DNA from: Algoriphagus sp. PAP.12
GTDB taxonomy: Bacteria > Bacteroidota > Bacteroidia > Cytophagales > Cyclobacteriaceae
Assembly (NCBI RefSeq): GCF_026652115.1
Contig: NZ_JAPPSQ010000021.1
Location: 1-64,000, forward strand
Direction: 5' to 3'
DNA: 64,000 bases
Position numbers and translations under genes: made by a program. The notes under the pieces were generated by a model. That model ran no database searches. It was not told the DNA's origin and saw only the letters and a program-made list of their open reading frames with translations. Shown one piece after another: positions 27,646-36,719 of the stretch. Positions within the stretch are counted from its first letter, which is position 1; each line of letters begins with the position of its first letter.

Positions 27646-28373
27646 TGGGCAAAGAACTACATATTGACCCTTTTGAGTACGAACTCATCGAGGCAAAACT
27701 TGATGGGGAGCTGAATGATGAGCAGCTTCAGGCATACCGTGATCGGGAGTCAATGGATCCGGATTGGAAAGAAAAAGTGGAAGAGGTAAAAACCCTTCGA
27801 AAGGATATTGAATCCTATCTTCTGAAGACAGAACTGAAAAAAATCCACGAAGAGGCGTTTCCTAAAGCTGCTACTAAATCCAGAAGACTTTCTCCATGGG
27901 TCTGGACTGTGGCGGCTTCGGTTGCGCTGATTTTTATGGGCTGGCTGGGCTTTCAAACTATTTTCAATTCTTCAGATGAAAAGCTCTTTACGGCCTATTA
28001 CCAGACTGATCCCGGATTGATCACGGCCATGTCCGGTACAGATTCCTATGAATTTGACCGGGGAATGGTGGATTTCAAAGAAGGAAAGTATCAGGAGGCC
28101 TTGGCGCTATGGGAGCCACTGCTGAATCAAAACCAGGAAGCCGACACCCTCCGCTATTTTGTCGCCATGGCAAATATGGAGTTGGAACACTTTGAGCTGA
28201 GCCAAACCCTGCTTGAGAAACTCGTAAATGGAAATCCTTCAGAGTTTACAGAAGATGCTAAATGGTACTTAGGCCTGCTATACCTGAGAAAAGGTGAATC
28301 CGAGAAGGCCAAAGCTATTTTTGCCGAATCCAATAGAGCTGAGGCAAAGGCTATTTTGGAAGAATTAGACTAA
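27645..28373 (+). CDS. Single-pass membrane protein with periplasmic TPRs, putative anti-sigma factor
   Basis: 242 residues. The first 83 are soluble and acidic (FEYELIEAKLDGELNDEQLQAYRDR), in the place where anti-sigma domains bind sigma. One membrane segment is at about 84-105 (SPWVWTVAASVALIFMGWLGF). The periplasmic part has TPR-like repeats (YEFDRGMVDFKEGKYQEALALWEPLL; WYLGLLYLRKGESEKAKAIF). Its start codon overlaps the sigma stop codon, the hallmark of sigma/anti-sigma pairs. It does not contain a classical FecR or zinc anti-sigma domain, so the role is inferred from topology and context. The N-terminal sequence is compatible with a Bacteroidota-specific anti-sigma family. Confidence 0.85.
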   Translation: MGKELHIDPFEYELIEAKLDGELNDEQLQAYRDRESMDPDWKEKVEEVKTLRKDIESYLLKTELKKIHEEAFPKAATKSRRLSPWVWTVAASVALIFMGWLGFQTIFNSSDEKLFTAYYQTDPGLITAMSGTDSYEFDRGMVDFKEGKYQEALALWEPLLNQNQEADTLRYFVAMANMELEHFELSQTLLEKLVNGNPSEFTEDAKWYLGLLYLRKGESEKAKAIFAESNRAEAKAILEELD

Positions 28374-28389
28374 ATTCTTGCAACAACTT

Positions 28390-28415
28390 GATGACCTTTT
28401 AAACTGAGTTCGATG
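28390..28415 (+). promoter_or_regulatory. ECF-type promoter of the large lipoprotein gene: GATGAC-N15-CGATG
   Basis: GATGAC at 28390-28395 and CGATG at 28411-28415, spacer 15. The start codon of the lipoprotein gene (28437) is 21 bases downstream. Confidence 0.75.
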
Positions 28416-28436
28416 AGTCATTAAACTACTTGTCGA

Positions 28437-30950
28437 ATGAAAAAGCTAATCTTTTTGTTTTTTGTCGCTCTGACCCTTTCCTGTCAGGATGACACCGAGC
28501 CCACCTCTCCTACTAATCCACCCACTGGGAATTATAAACTTCAGGATATACAAATCCTTTTGCCGGAAGGGATCAATTTTGATCTGAAAGGCGCTGAATT
28601 GGTATCCTTTGGAGAAAGTTTTCCTGTCGGCACTGATGGGAAGACCCAGGCTATTTCCCTAACGAATACCGGACACCTTGCCTATCTATTTGATGAAAAG
28701 GATCAGTTGGTCTTGGCAGGTTATCTATCAGATGAGCAGAAAACACTGAGCCCGGCCACGACCGCAACCTATTTAATTTATCTGGCTTCTGGATATTGGC
28801 TGAGTGAGGAAGATCTGGCTAGCCCATTTTTCAAAAACATCGGAGAATTTGAAGCAGTAAAAGCTTGGCAGGAAGAATTTGAAAATCTTTGGAAAGCCAA
28901 TCCGGGGCTCCTTACCGGGGAATCCTATCTAGAACCCTTGAATGAGTTGATGAGGGAAATAGCTCCAAAGCCCAATGAGTTGGACATCAGGGCAAGAATA
29001 GAAGAACAAACCCGCGTATCGGATATTTCAATGGATGAATCAGATATCAAAAGCGGTATTCAGGTATTTGAGGCAGAACTTGGAAAAATTGCCATCAGTA
29101 ACTATTACCGTAGACGAGCCCATGCATTTTTTTATAAGATGAAGACCAAAAAAACCGATGGTTCAGTTGTTGAGCATTTAACGAACATAGGAAAAGGGAC
29201 AGGTTCAGAATTGGACTTCCCTGTTAATGCAACCACTGGGTTTACGACTGCTTCAGGAATAATGGGAGGAGCCATAGACGGAAGTATCGAAAGTGCAGAT
29301 GTGGTGACCACCGAGCCTAAATCACTTTCCCTTGCCGAAAATGAAGATGAAAAAACCTTTCGGGTTCGCGTCGTCGGCGCTGGAGGGGTGAATCAGACCA
29401 TCCAGCTCACTGATACAGAACAGATCAAACAGATCCGCCTTTCCATGGAAACCTTTGTTTTGGACTTTTTCCTACCCATCGGTATGCAAATGGTAGGCTG
29501 GAAAGGTGAACTCAACTCCGCAGGATTCAATGTGGGGGACGGTCCTTTGGTTTCATTTGTGGATCAGATGGAGGTCATCATCAATGCCAGTCCTGCCACC
29601 TATGACAAGCTAAAAGCAGGAGACTACAAAGGTGCGCTATCGACTTTCTTGACCTATCTGTCATCAGAAGGTTCTGGTAACAAGTATTTTGAACAGGTAT
29701 TGACTGATGTAATCATTGTGACAAAGTATTTGGCCTCAAAAATGAACATTGATATTCAGGGGGTTTCTGAAAATTTGGATACCAAAGCCATCGGTAAGTT
29801 TAGCCACATTTTAAAAATCGTGAACACTGTCGTGGCAGGACAAGATTTGGCAAGGGTTTCTTTTGGTATCGCCATGTCAAAAAACATAGAAGAATGGACT
29901 ATCCATGCCCGGTCTGCCCAAGTCAGCCTGCTACCAGCCGAAGCGATCGTTTCCAGCCGTGGCCATCAGGAAATCAAAGCTGAAATCAAAAATCTGGAAG
30001 AAGAGGGCGGCGATAATTTCCCCTATTTTAAATGGAGTACTTCTGGCAAATACGGCTATATCCAAGACGCTAAAGGCAACAAAGGAAAAAGCTTTGACAG
30101 TTCGGATAAGGAGATCCTATACTATTCCGAAACCAGTGGATCTGATCTACCTGAAGAGAATAACTTTGAATACGTTTATGTAGAAGCCTATTACAAAAAT
30201 CAACTTATCGGTCGGGATACGACTGTTTTGAATCTCAAAAAGAGCTCCTACATGCTCAAACCTGGAGGATTGGTGCTCTCCGGGAAGGAAGACCTGATCA
30301 ATTCTGCCAAACTCTTTATAGAACCTGTCAATCAACGGGATGTAGACTTTGCCGGCAAAAAAGTAGTATGGTCCACAGAGGGAAAACATGGTCGGTTTGC
30401 TTCCCTGGACGGAATTTCGAACGTAATCACCACCTATGATACCAACACCATGACCTATGTATGCTCTGATAAGGAAACTGAAAAAGGAACAGAAACTGTC
30501 AAAGCAAGGATCTATGAAAAATCAGCAGTGGATGGAGACTATTTTCTTTTTGAAGAGTTGACTCTTGAAATTGAAATCGATAATTCGGACAACATAAAAA
30601 TTGTAACAGTGGATTTGCAGGTAAAATCTTTCCAGAACCAAACCGGTAATTATCTGAATTGCGGATCTGGGGTGCATTTTTTGATTGAACCTGTGGAAAA
30701 TGCCATTTCTTATACTGCAAAGATTATAGACTTCTCTCCAGGAGCAAATGTCATGATTGGTAGATCTTCTACCTGGAATGCCTCCAAAGCGCCAGATGAA
30801 AATGGTCAATATGAATTCAGTTATGTATTTGTCAAATCAGGAAGCCGGCCGGAAAATCTTGGATGGCCCGACTGCGGGGGATTTGCTGCTGAAGCAGGAA
30901 AATATTCAGGAAAAGCCCAGGTTGTAATCCGTCTGAAAGATCCTGGTTAA
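28437..30950 (+). CDS. Large secreted lipoprotein, unknown function
   Basis: 837 residues. Lipoprotein signal MKKLIFLFFVALTLSC with the lipobox Cys at residue 16, then a Thr/Pro linker (EPTSPTNPP). The N-terminal 300 residues are alpha/beta with no recognised motif. From about residue 490 onward the sequence reads like bacterial Ig-like repeats (EAIVSSRGHQEIKAEIKN, LKPGGLVLSGKEDLINSAKLFIEPVNQ, VVWSTEGKHGRFASLDG), two copies at about 120-residue spacing, followed by a beta-rich tail with Cys pairs. It is likely a surface or periplasmic protein whose expression depends on the ECF sigma factor next door. Function unknown. Confidence 0.85.
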   Translation: MKKLIFLFFVALTLSCQDDTEPTSPTNPPTGNYKLQDIQILLPEGINFDLKGAELVSFGESFPVGTDGKTQAISLTNTGHLAYLFDEKDQLVLAGYLSDEQKTLSPATTATYLIYLASGYWLSEEDLASPFFKNIGEFEAVKAWQEEFENLWKANPGLLTGESYLEPLNELMREIAPKPNELDIRARIEEQTRVSDISMDESDIKSGIQVFEAELGKIAISNYYRRRAHAFFYKMKTKKTDGSVVEHLTNIGKGTGSELDFPVNATTGFTTASGIMGGAIDGSIESADVVTTEPKSLSLAENEDEKTFRVRVVGAGGVNQTIQLTDTEQIKQIRLSMETFVLDFFLPIGMQMVGWKGELNSAGFNVGDGPLVSFVDQMEVIINASPATYDKLKAGDYKGALSTFLTYLSSEGSGNKYFEQVLTDVIIVTKYLASKMNIDIQGVSENLDTKAIGKFSHILKIVNTVVAGQDLARVSFGIAMSKNIEEWTIHARSAQVSLLPAEAIVSSRGHQEIKAEIKNLEEEGGDNFPYFKWSTSGKYGYIQDAKGNKGKSFDSSDKEILYYSETSGSDLPEENNFEYVYVEAYYKNQLIGRDTTVLNLKKSSYMLKPGGLVLSGKEDLINSAKLFIEPVNQRDVDFAGKKVVWSTEGKHGRFASLDGISNVITTYDTNTMTYVCSDKETEKGTETVKARIYEKSAVDGDYFLFEELTLEIEIDNSDNIKIVTVDLQVKSFQNQTGNYLNCGSGVHFLIEPVENAISYTAKIIDFSPGANVMIGRSSTWNASKAPDENGQYEFSYVFVKSGSRPENLGWPDCGGFAAEAGKYSGKAQVVIRLKDPG

Positions 30951-30984
30951 GAATTTTGCGAATTTCCAATCCATCCAATGAAAG

Positions 30985-31019
30985 TCCTCGGTTCCCCTAG
31001 AATCGAGGATTATTTTTTT
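30985..31019 (+). terminator. Intrinsic terminator after the large lipoprotein gene
   Basis: Stem 30985-30990 / 31004-31009 (TCCTCG with CGAGGA), 13-base loop, followed by a run of T at 31013-31019. It lies 35 bases beyond the stop codon and before the promoter of the next gene. Confidence 0.75.
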
Positions 31020-31039
31020 AAACAAAAAGAAAAAAACGT

Positions 31040-31065
31040 GATGACTTTCTGAATCAAGAGCGATG
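31040..31065 (+). promoter_or_regulatory. ECF-type promoter of the outer-membrane barrel gene: GATGAC-N15-CGATG
   Basis: GATGAC at 31040-31045 and CGATG at 31061-31065, spacer 15, right after the terminator. The leader to the start codon is about 88 bases, longer than at the other three sites. Confidence 0.7.
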
Positions 31066-31153
31066 AATAGTAAAACAAACATCTTAAGAAATCGAGCTTT
31101 CCCAGACAGGCTTTTCCATCAGCTTGATTTCCCATGACTTTTAAAAGACAAAA

Positions 31154-32341
31154 ATGAATCATATGAAAAAGCTACTCATTGGAATATTGGTAATAAGCTT
31201 CAGTTTTTCATCCTTTTCTCAGACCTCCTATTATTATCCGCCAGGATACTTTGGATTATTTAGTAATCAATCGACCAGTGCCCGGGCACAAGGAATGGGA
31301 TTCACCACACTCACCAAACCGGGAATCGAAAATTCATTTTACAACCCTTCCTCGATCGGAAATTCAAAGGCACCTATTCAGGTCTACGCCAATTACGCGA
31401 ATGGGCATTCTTACAGGCCCAAATCCCGGTATTACTTTGCCGGCGGTGCTTTTAAAGTAACTGATAAATTCACGGTTGGACTTTCTTATTTCAGCTATCA
31501 AAACCCGGACCCTGTATGGACCACCATCATAGGATGGCAGACATTTGATACAGATTTCTTCTCCCAGCGGGCAATATCCCTGGTCGCAGCTTACGAAATC
31601 ATGGAAGGCCTGCAGGCAGGGCTTAGTGCCAACATGATGCAAGAAAATGCGGTCAATGGGGAGAAAACCAATTCCGATTTTGTTCCTAGTCTTGGCCTTC
31701 AATATGAAAGAGCCATTCAATTCTTCAAGTCTGAAAAAATTAAAAACCAACAATTGGTTGGAGCGATGTCTCTTTACAATTTCATATTTCAGGGAAAGAC
31801 TTCCCAAAGTTATCAGGACGCTAATGCTGAAGGATATTTACCGATCATTCTCCGTTTAGGAGGAGGTTATTCATTCCAGCTTCCCCTAAAACTTCAACTC
31901 ATTCATGACAAAAGCTACTTTAAAGGAACCGCTCAAGCGGTAGATCTGCGTTTGGATCTACAGTACCAAGACTACCTCCCTGGCGGTCCTGAGAATATCA
32001 CAGACCATGAACTGAACACCTCCTTTGGCATAGGTGCCGAAGCTTGGTTTTTTGAGCGAATCGCACTAAGGATGGGTTATTTCACAGAAAAAGGCCCTTC
32101 AGGAGAACAGGAGGACGGAGACTTATGGGTAACAGGTAATCGGGCAGGTTTTTCATGGGGATATGGCACATTGATCCCCACTTACTTGCTAAGCAAAGAA
32201 AAAATCCCTTTTGACATGGAGGTCAACTTTGTCACTGGCAAACAAATCACCTCTTTAAATGAAAAGATTTATACCCACCCGGCAATTTTCACAGAAAACA
32301 CCTTCCAGTTTTCTTTTGGTCTCAATTTGCTTTGGAGGTAG
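31154..32341 (+). CDS. Outer-membrane beta-barrel protein (PorV/FadL-like)
   Basis: 395 residues. Signal peptide ending SFSFSSFSQ; start could be the ATG at 31154 or at 31163 (MKKLLIG). The mature part is a chain of alternating aromatic strands (YYYPPGYFGLFSNQS, FTVGLSYFSYQ, LVAAYEIMEGLQAGLSANMMQ), ending in the barrel-type tail FSFGLNLLWR with a terminal aromatic. The start ARAQGMGFTTLTKPGIENSFYNPS is like the conserved plug of the PorV/FadL (OmpP1) group. It could serve as an outer-membrane channel or as part of a type IX secretion attachment. It is the last gene of the sigma cluster and carries the same promoter type. Confidence 0.8.
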   Translation: MNHMKKLLIGILVISFSFSSFSQTSYYYPPGYFGLFSNQSTSARAQGMGFTTLTKPGIENSFYNPSSIGNSKAPIQVYANYANGHSYRPKSRYYFAGGAFKVTDKFTVGLSYFSYQNPDPVWTTIIGWQTFDTDFFSQRAISLVAAYEIMEGLQAGLSANMMQENAVNGEKTNSDFVPSLGLQYERAIQFFKSEKIKNQQLVGAMSLYNFIFQGKTSQSYQDANAEGYLPIILRLGGGYSFQLPLKLQLIHDKSYFKGTAQAVDLRLDLQYQDYLPGGPENITDHELNTSFGIGAEAWFFERIALRMGYFTEKGPSGEQEDGDLWVTGNRAGFSWGYGTLIPTYLLSKEKIPFDMEVNFVTGKQITSLNEKIYTHPAIFTENTFQFSFGLNLLWR

Positions 32342-32521
32342 CTCTATCCAATAGAATTCATTTTCATGAATCACACCCAATGGTTCATTCTTTAAGGTAT
32401 TGTTATCTTAAGGAGTTGATAGCAGGTCTCTTCCTTTGTTTTTCAATAAAATGGAAGCTTCTCTATCCGCAACTCTATTTCAATCCCTATGAAAATATTC
32501 TCTCAATCCAAAGCCCTTGTA

Positions 32522-32558
32522 GTAGGCACTCTTCCCAACTTTCCTATCTTATAGGCAT
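32522..32558 (-). repeat. rloA: Second copy of a 37-bp rloA segment
   Basis: Reads NAYKIGKLGRVP on the minus strand, then diverges (TTRALD and a stop). It matches 22039-22075 at 36 of 37 bases. It sits between two convergent genes, with no other rloA sequence recognised near it. Possibly the last remnant of a second rloA copy, or a segment copied during recombination. Confidence 0.7.
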
Positions 32559-32571
32559 TTGGCAATCATTT

Positions 32572-35004
32572 CTACTCCGATCTTAATGAATGAATAGGGT
32601 TGATGTGTGCGGTCCAAAGAACACGGACACTGACTGTAGCCAGTGCCAAACTCCCCGCCAGGAAACCTGCTCCTGCAAACATCCACCATTCCAGGGAAAT
32701 TTTATAGGCAAAATCAAGGAGCCAGTGATTCATCAAATACCAGGCAATCGGTGATGCTATCAATAAAGAAACCAGGAGCAGTTTGAGATAGTCCCAAGAA
32801 AATATCTGAACAATACTGACGGCCGATGCCCCTAAAACCTTCCTTACCCCTATCTCTTTCACCCGCTGCTCTGTTGCATGCACAACCAATCCAAAAACTC
32901 CCAAACATGCCAAAAACAACATCAGACCACTGAAAAAAGTAAAAAGTTCAGCTTGACGATGTTCTTTATCATATTGCTTCTTCACCAAATCATCAACCCA
33001 TTCAAACTTGAATGGTTTCACATCATAAAATGACTTCCAAATCGCCCCAACAGCACCGAGGACCTGTGACTCGGTGCCTTCTTTAAATTTGATTAAAACA
33101 GAAGCATAGTTAAAATCATTGTTTGCCATGATGACAGTAGGCTTGATCGGATCCCTCAAAGAAATACTATGAAAATCACCTATGATTCCAACAGGAGTTT
33201 CTTTCAAATTGGGCACTGATCCTCCCAGATCTGCTACTTCCAAAAGCTCCGCTGTACTTTGGGTCATCAGAATTACTGAAGACATCTTATCCGTATCCTC
33301 CTTTTCTTCCAAAGCAAGTAATGTACTCTGGCTGTTGTCTCTTTGTTCAAAATCTCTTCCTTCTATAATTTCCATTCCCAAGACTCTGGGCAGATCTATA
33401 TCTCCAATAATATATTGAACCGGAATGACCTGATCCGGATCTTGTGGGTATTGAATTCTTTTTGTCATAGAAGCAGCCCCTTGGGTAGGTACCCAATTAC
33501 TAAGGCTCACAGCTTCTACACCCGCTATCTTTTCGATTTGTTGTTTTAGCTCAGTGGATTTCCCTTCTGTTGCAAAGGAGGAAATACTCAGGATATGAGA
33601 GGGGTCATAGCCAAGATCCTTTTCCTCCATGTAGCGCATTTGAGACCAAACAGTCACGGTACCGATTAATACTAAAATGGCAAAAACAAATTGGGTAGCC
33701 ACTAGACCTTTTCGAATAAAGGAAACAGAGATACTCCCACTCCTTCCAAAACTATTCTTTAAAGCATTGCCTACCGGAAAACCAGCCACCATCCAGGCAG
33801 GATATACTCCTGCCAGTATCCCCATCAGTAAAACACAGGTAGCAAAGCCTAATAATAGAGGCATATTTTCGAATAGTCTTGTTTCAAGCTGGTGACCGAG
33901 GAGCTCCTCCACTTGGATCAAGCTCAAGGCATATAAGGCACTGGCCAAAAGGGCTGCAATTAAAAAGAACAGCAGACTTTCATACAAAAACTGTGAAACC
34001 AGCTGACTCTTACCGGCACCCAATACTTTTCGAACCCCAATCTCCCTGAATCTTTTGATGGATCTAGCGGCACTGAGGTTGACAAAATTGATAAAAGCAA
34101 TCGCGAGCAAAAGGATGGCGACCCCTGAAAACAAATAAACATTGGCAGGATTCCCTTTGACTTCCTGACTGGCAAAATCTGATTTGAGATAAATATCCTC
34201 GATGGGTTGAAATTCATAGGTATTGACTCGTTGCTTCACTTCCTCAGAGGCATCTGTGATATAATTCTTATACCAGTCATTGACCTTTTCGGTAAATGCT
34301 GGAATGGCTGTATTGGAGGAGACCAGGATCATTTGTTCATCAAAATAGCCCCAACCTTCTTTGCTCAAGGGCATATCCGAAGGTTTGGAAATTTGGATCC
34401 CATCAGCTCTCAAATAGCTATTGGAAGGTATGTCTGCGATAATTCCCGTAATCAAAAAAGGCCTGGATTCAGAGAGATACGGAGAGACTAATTGAATTTC
34501 TTTCCCTACAGGCGACTCATTGGGAAAATGGGTTTCCACAAAGGATTCGGTTACTACCAAATTCCCGATTCCTGACCTGTAGCGCTCAGGAGCTCCCTGT
34601 ACAATATTAAAATCAAGCATGTCCCAAACATTGGTATCTGCCTGAATCAAATTCATCTCGATAACATCCGTGCTGTTTGCCTCTAAGCGGAAATTGTAAT
34701 TCCCTTTCGATAGGCTCCCAGATGCTTCGACTTCCGGGAAATTCTCTTGTAAGGTGGCTCCCAAGTTCACAAATGAGGACTCTGATTTACCTTCCATCCC
34801 TTCTGAAGTTTCCACTGTCAGAATACGGTAAAGCCGATCCTTTTTTGCCCAGAAACTGTCATATGAAATTTCATCCAAAACTACTGTAGCAACCAATAAG
34901 CAGGAGGTCAACCCTATGGTCAATCCAAGAATATTAATGAAAGAATAGGTTTTGTCAACAATTAAATTCCGCCAAGCGATTTTGAGATAATTCCTCCACA
35001 TCAT
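32572..35004 (-). CDS. FtsX/MacB-type ABC transporter permease
   Basis: 810 residues. It begins with the classical Bacteroidota pattern MMWRNYLKIAWRNLIVDKTYSFINILGLTIGL, then a MacB_PCD periplasmic domain (about 45-245) and the first FtsX block (IAFINFVNLSAARSIKRFREIGVRKVLGAGKSQLVSQFLYESLLFF, 300-400). A second permease half follows (FVFAILVLIGTVTVWSQMRYMEEKDLGYD; LGVFGLVVHATEQRVKEIGVRKVLGASAVSIVQI), for eight membrane segments in all. It has no ATPase partner next to it, which is common for this clade. Such proteins act as mechano-transducing or lipoprotein/peptide exporters; the substrate is unknown. Confidence 0.93.
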   Translation of the reverse strand: MMWRNYLKIAWRNLIVDKTYSFINILGLTIGLTSCLLVATVVLDEISYDSFWAKKDRLYRILTVETSEGMEGKSESSFVNLGATLQENFPEVEASGSLSKGNYNFRLEANSTDVIEMNLIQADTNVWDMLDFNIVQGAPERYRSGIGNLVVTESFVETHFPNESPVGKEIQLVSPYLSESRPFLITGIIADIPSNSYLRADGIQISKPSDMPLSKEGWGYFDEQMILVSSNTAIPAFTEKVNDWYKNYITDASEEVKQRVNTYEFQPIEDIYLKSDFASQEVKGNPANVYLFSGVAILLLAIAFINFVNLSAARSIKRFREIGVRKVLGAGKSQLVSQFLYESLLFFLIAALLASALYALSLIQVEELLGHQLETRLFENMPLLLGFATCVLLMGILAGVYPAWMVAGFPVGNALKNSFGRSGSISVSFIRKGLVATQFVFAILVLIGTVTVWSQMRYMEEKDLGYDPSHILSISSFATEGKSTELKQQIEKIAGVEAVSLSNWVPTQGAASMTKRIQYPQDPDQVIPVQYIIGDIDLPRVLGMEIIEGRDFEQRDNSQSTLLALEEKEDTDKMSSVILMTQSTAELLEVADLGGSVPNLKETPVGIIGDFHSISLRDPIKPTVIMANNDFNYASVLIKFKEGTESQVLGAVGAIWKSFYDVKPFKFEWVDDLVKKQYDKEHRQAELFTFFSGLMLFLACLGVFGLVVHATEQRVKEIGVRKVLGASAVSIVQIFSWDYLKLLLVSLLIASPIAWYLMNHWLLDFAYKISLEWWMFAGAGFLAGSLALATVSVRVLWTAHINPIHSLRSE

Positions 35005-35546
35005 AGTTTATGTTCTGTTTGAAATCGGGATACAACTCCCTGAAGATTTTGAGATTTTCCATTTCTATGCCATAAAAAATCGCCTATGAAATAAGCCAGA
35101 AGTTCTTTTTTGTAGGAAGGTTGAAAAATTAGCGAACAAAATCGTTCGATTTTGGGCAAAGAATCGATAGAGACTTCAATCTTGTCAGACTTTGGCCTTC
35201 TCTCCTACCAATTCCTGCAATGGAGTTTTCCCCTTTTAACCACTCTAAAACTATTTTGATCATTTCCTCTACAGAGAACTTTCTACGGGTTTGCCTTTTA
35301 ATCTCTTTGACAATTGCTCCAACAGTTCTCTTTTTTCTTTATAAATTCTGCTTTTTCAAATCTAAAAAGCAGATGAACCAGATAAAAAATGAAGTAAGCC
35401 TCGAATAAAAAGAGAAAAGGCTTTGAAAAACTCTTAATCTAAGCTAATAGTCATTTAAAAGTCTCCCAGGAGTCACTACCAATAGAGAATAAAGAAACCT
35501 TCAAAAACAGAGTCATTTATTCTATTAGATCATCAAACCATTACTG
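35005..35546. other. Intergenic between divergent genes, no gene supported
   Basis: Over 500 bases between the permease gene (minus) and the SDR gene (plus). A 62-codon open frame at 35220-35408 has two hydrophobic stretches but no start or relative that I recognise. The right side carries the CTTTT-AACAAAG repeats listed separately. Confidence 0.5.
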
Positions 35547-35585
35547 ACCTTTTGAACAAAGTAACCTTGAACTTTTAAACAAAGT
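35547..35585. promoter_or_regulatory. Two CTTTTxAACAAAG boxes upstream of the SDR gene
   Basis: ACTTTTAAACAAAGT, an imperfect palindrome, at 35571-35585; a relaxed copy (ACCTTTTGAACAAAGT) at 35547-35562, about 24 bases upstream. The exact 15-mer also precedes the AraC gene at 36720. The inner copy ends 19 bases before the -7-like TACTTTTG at 35605-35612, i.e. on the -33 position. Candidate operator for the AraC protein at 36795. Confidence 0.55.
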
Positions 35586-35604
35586 CCCCGAGTTCTTATC
35601 CACC

Positions 35605-35612
35605 TACTTTTG
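35605..35612 (+). promoter_or_regulatory. -7 element of the SDR gene promoter
   Basis: TACTTTTG fits TAnnTTTG exactly. It is 26 bases upstream of the ATG. No TTTG is present at -33, but the operator-like palindrome (35571-35585) lies there, suggesting activator-dependent transcription. Confidence 0.55.
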
Positions 35613-35638
35613 CTTCATCACTATTTTAAACTAAGACG

Positions 35639-36631
35639 ATGAAACAAACTAATTATCAGGGAGCCTTACAGAAGCCGATTGGCTCAGGCTTTTCAGCAAT
35701 TTCAAGTACGGATGAAGTGATCCAAGGAATGGATCTTACAGGAAAGGTCGCTATCGTGACCGGTGGTAATACCGGTATCGGACTGGAAACCAGTAAAACA
35801 TTGGCTCATGCAGGAGCCTCAGTAATCGTACCGGCACGAGATCTGGAAAAAGCCAGGCGAAATCTGGATGGAATCCCCAATATTGAAATCCACCCCATGG
35901 ATTTAATGAATCCGGATTCTATAGATGCCTTTGCCGAAAGCTTTATTGTTTCAGGAAGCCCCCTTCACCTCTTAATCAATAATGCAGGGATTATGTGGGT
36001 TCCAATACGAGTGGATAGCAGGGGAATCGAATCCCAACTGGCCACCAACTACTTGGCACAGTTTCAATTGACAGCCAGATTATGGCCTGCACTTATCAAA
36101 GCTAAGGGAGCCCGCGTTGTTAATGTTTCTTCCCAGGGACATCAATTTGGGACCTTTCATTTCGAAGACCCCAATTTCAAGGCTCGTGAATACGATACGC
36201 TTCAGGCTTATGGTCAATCTAAAACTGCCTGTAATTTATTTTCTATGGAACTGGATAAGCGAGCCCAGCCATATGGCGTTCGGGCGTATAGTCTCCATCC
36301 CGGCTCTATTGGGGGAACAGAATTGGCCAGAGAAGCCCCTTTGGAATTATTTCAAAAAATGGGTTTTGTGGATGAACAGGGTATGATGAAGCCAGAAGTT
36401 TTGTCTTCACTGAAAACTATCCCCCAGGGAGCTGCCACTACAGTCTGGTGTGCCACTTCCCCTCTATTGGATGGAATCGGAGGTGTTTATTGTGAAGATG
36501 TAGAAGTTGCTTCCATTGCACATGAATCAACAATGGGACCGGGAGTCAAATCCTATTCTCTCAATGAAGTGGATGCCCAACGTCTCTGGACTTGGAGTGA
36601 AAAAGCTTGTGGAATCTCTTTTTCAATTTAA
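35639..36631 (+). CDS. Short-chain dehydrogenase/reductase (SDR)
   Basis: 330 residues. Rossmann NAD(P) motif VAIVTGGNTGIGLETSKTL (TGxxxGIG) near residue 45, and NNAG in LLINNAGIMWVP. The catalytic triad shows as VNVSSQ (Ser) and the YxxxK of LQAYGQSKTACN (Tyr, Lys). The long C-terminal section (RAYSLHPGSIGGTELAREAP) resembles the retinol-dehydrogenase/WWOX-like branch. It is a cytosolic oxidoreductase of unknown substrate. It shares a palindromic upstream motif with the AraC gene that follows, so they are likely one regulatory unit. Confidence 0.92.
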   Translation: MKQTNYQGALQKPIGSGFSAISSTDEVIQGMDLTGKVAIVTGGNTGIGLETSKTLAHAGASVIVPARDLEKARRNLDGIPNIEIHPMDLMNPDSIDAFAESFIVSGSPLHLLINNAGIMWVPIRVDSRGIESQLATNYLAQFQLTARLWPALIKAKGARVVNVSSQGHQFGTFHFEDPNFKAREYDTLQAYGQSKTACNLFSMELDKRAQPYGVRAYSLHPGSIGGTELAREAPLELFQKMGFVDEQGMMKPEVLSSLKTIPQGAATTVWCATSPLLDGIGGVYCEDVEVASIAHESTMGPGVKSYSLNEVDAQRLWTWSEKACGISFSI

Positions 36632-36719
36632 GAAAGATGATTCCTCTCTAAGGAGCCATTATTCTCAACTCAATTAGTGAAGGGGGGATCCACCCTTTCA
36701 CTGATTTGGGGTTGAATGG

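Noticed and set aside
35220..35408. Small two-segment membrane protein of 62 residues
   Set aside because: No family resemblance or promoter, and it overlaps A/T-rich spacer; not better than chance.
36675..36704. Terminator after the SDR gene
   Set aside because: AGTGAAGGG...CCCTTTCACT can pair, but only with a bulge and without a T run, so it is not called.
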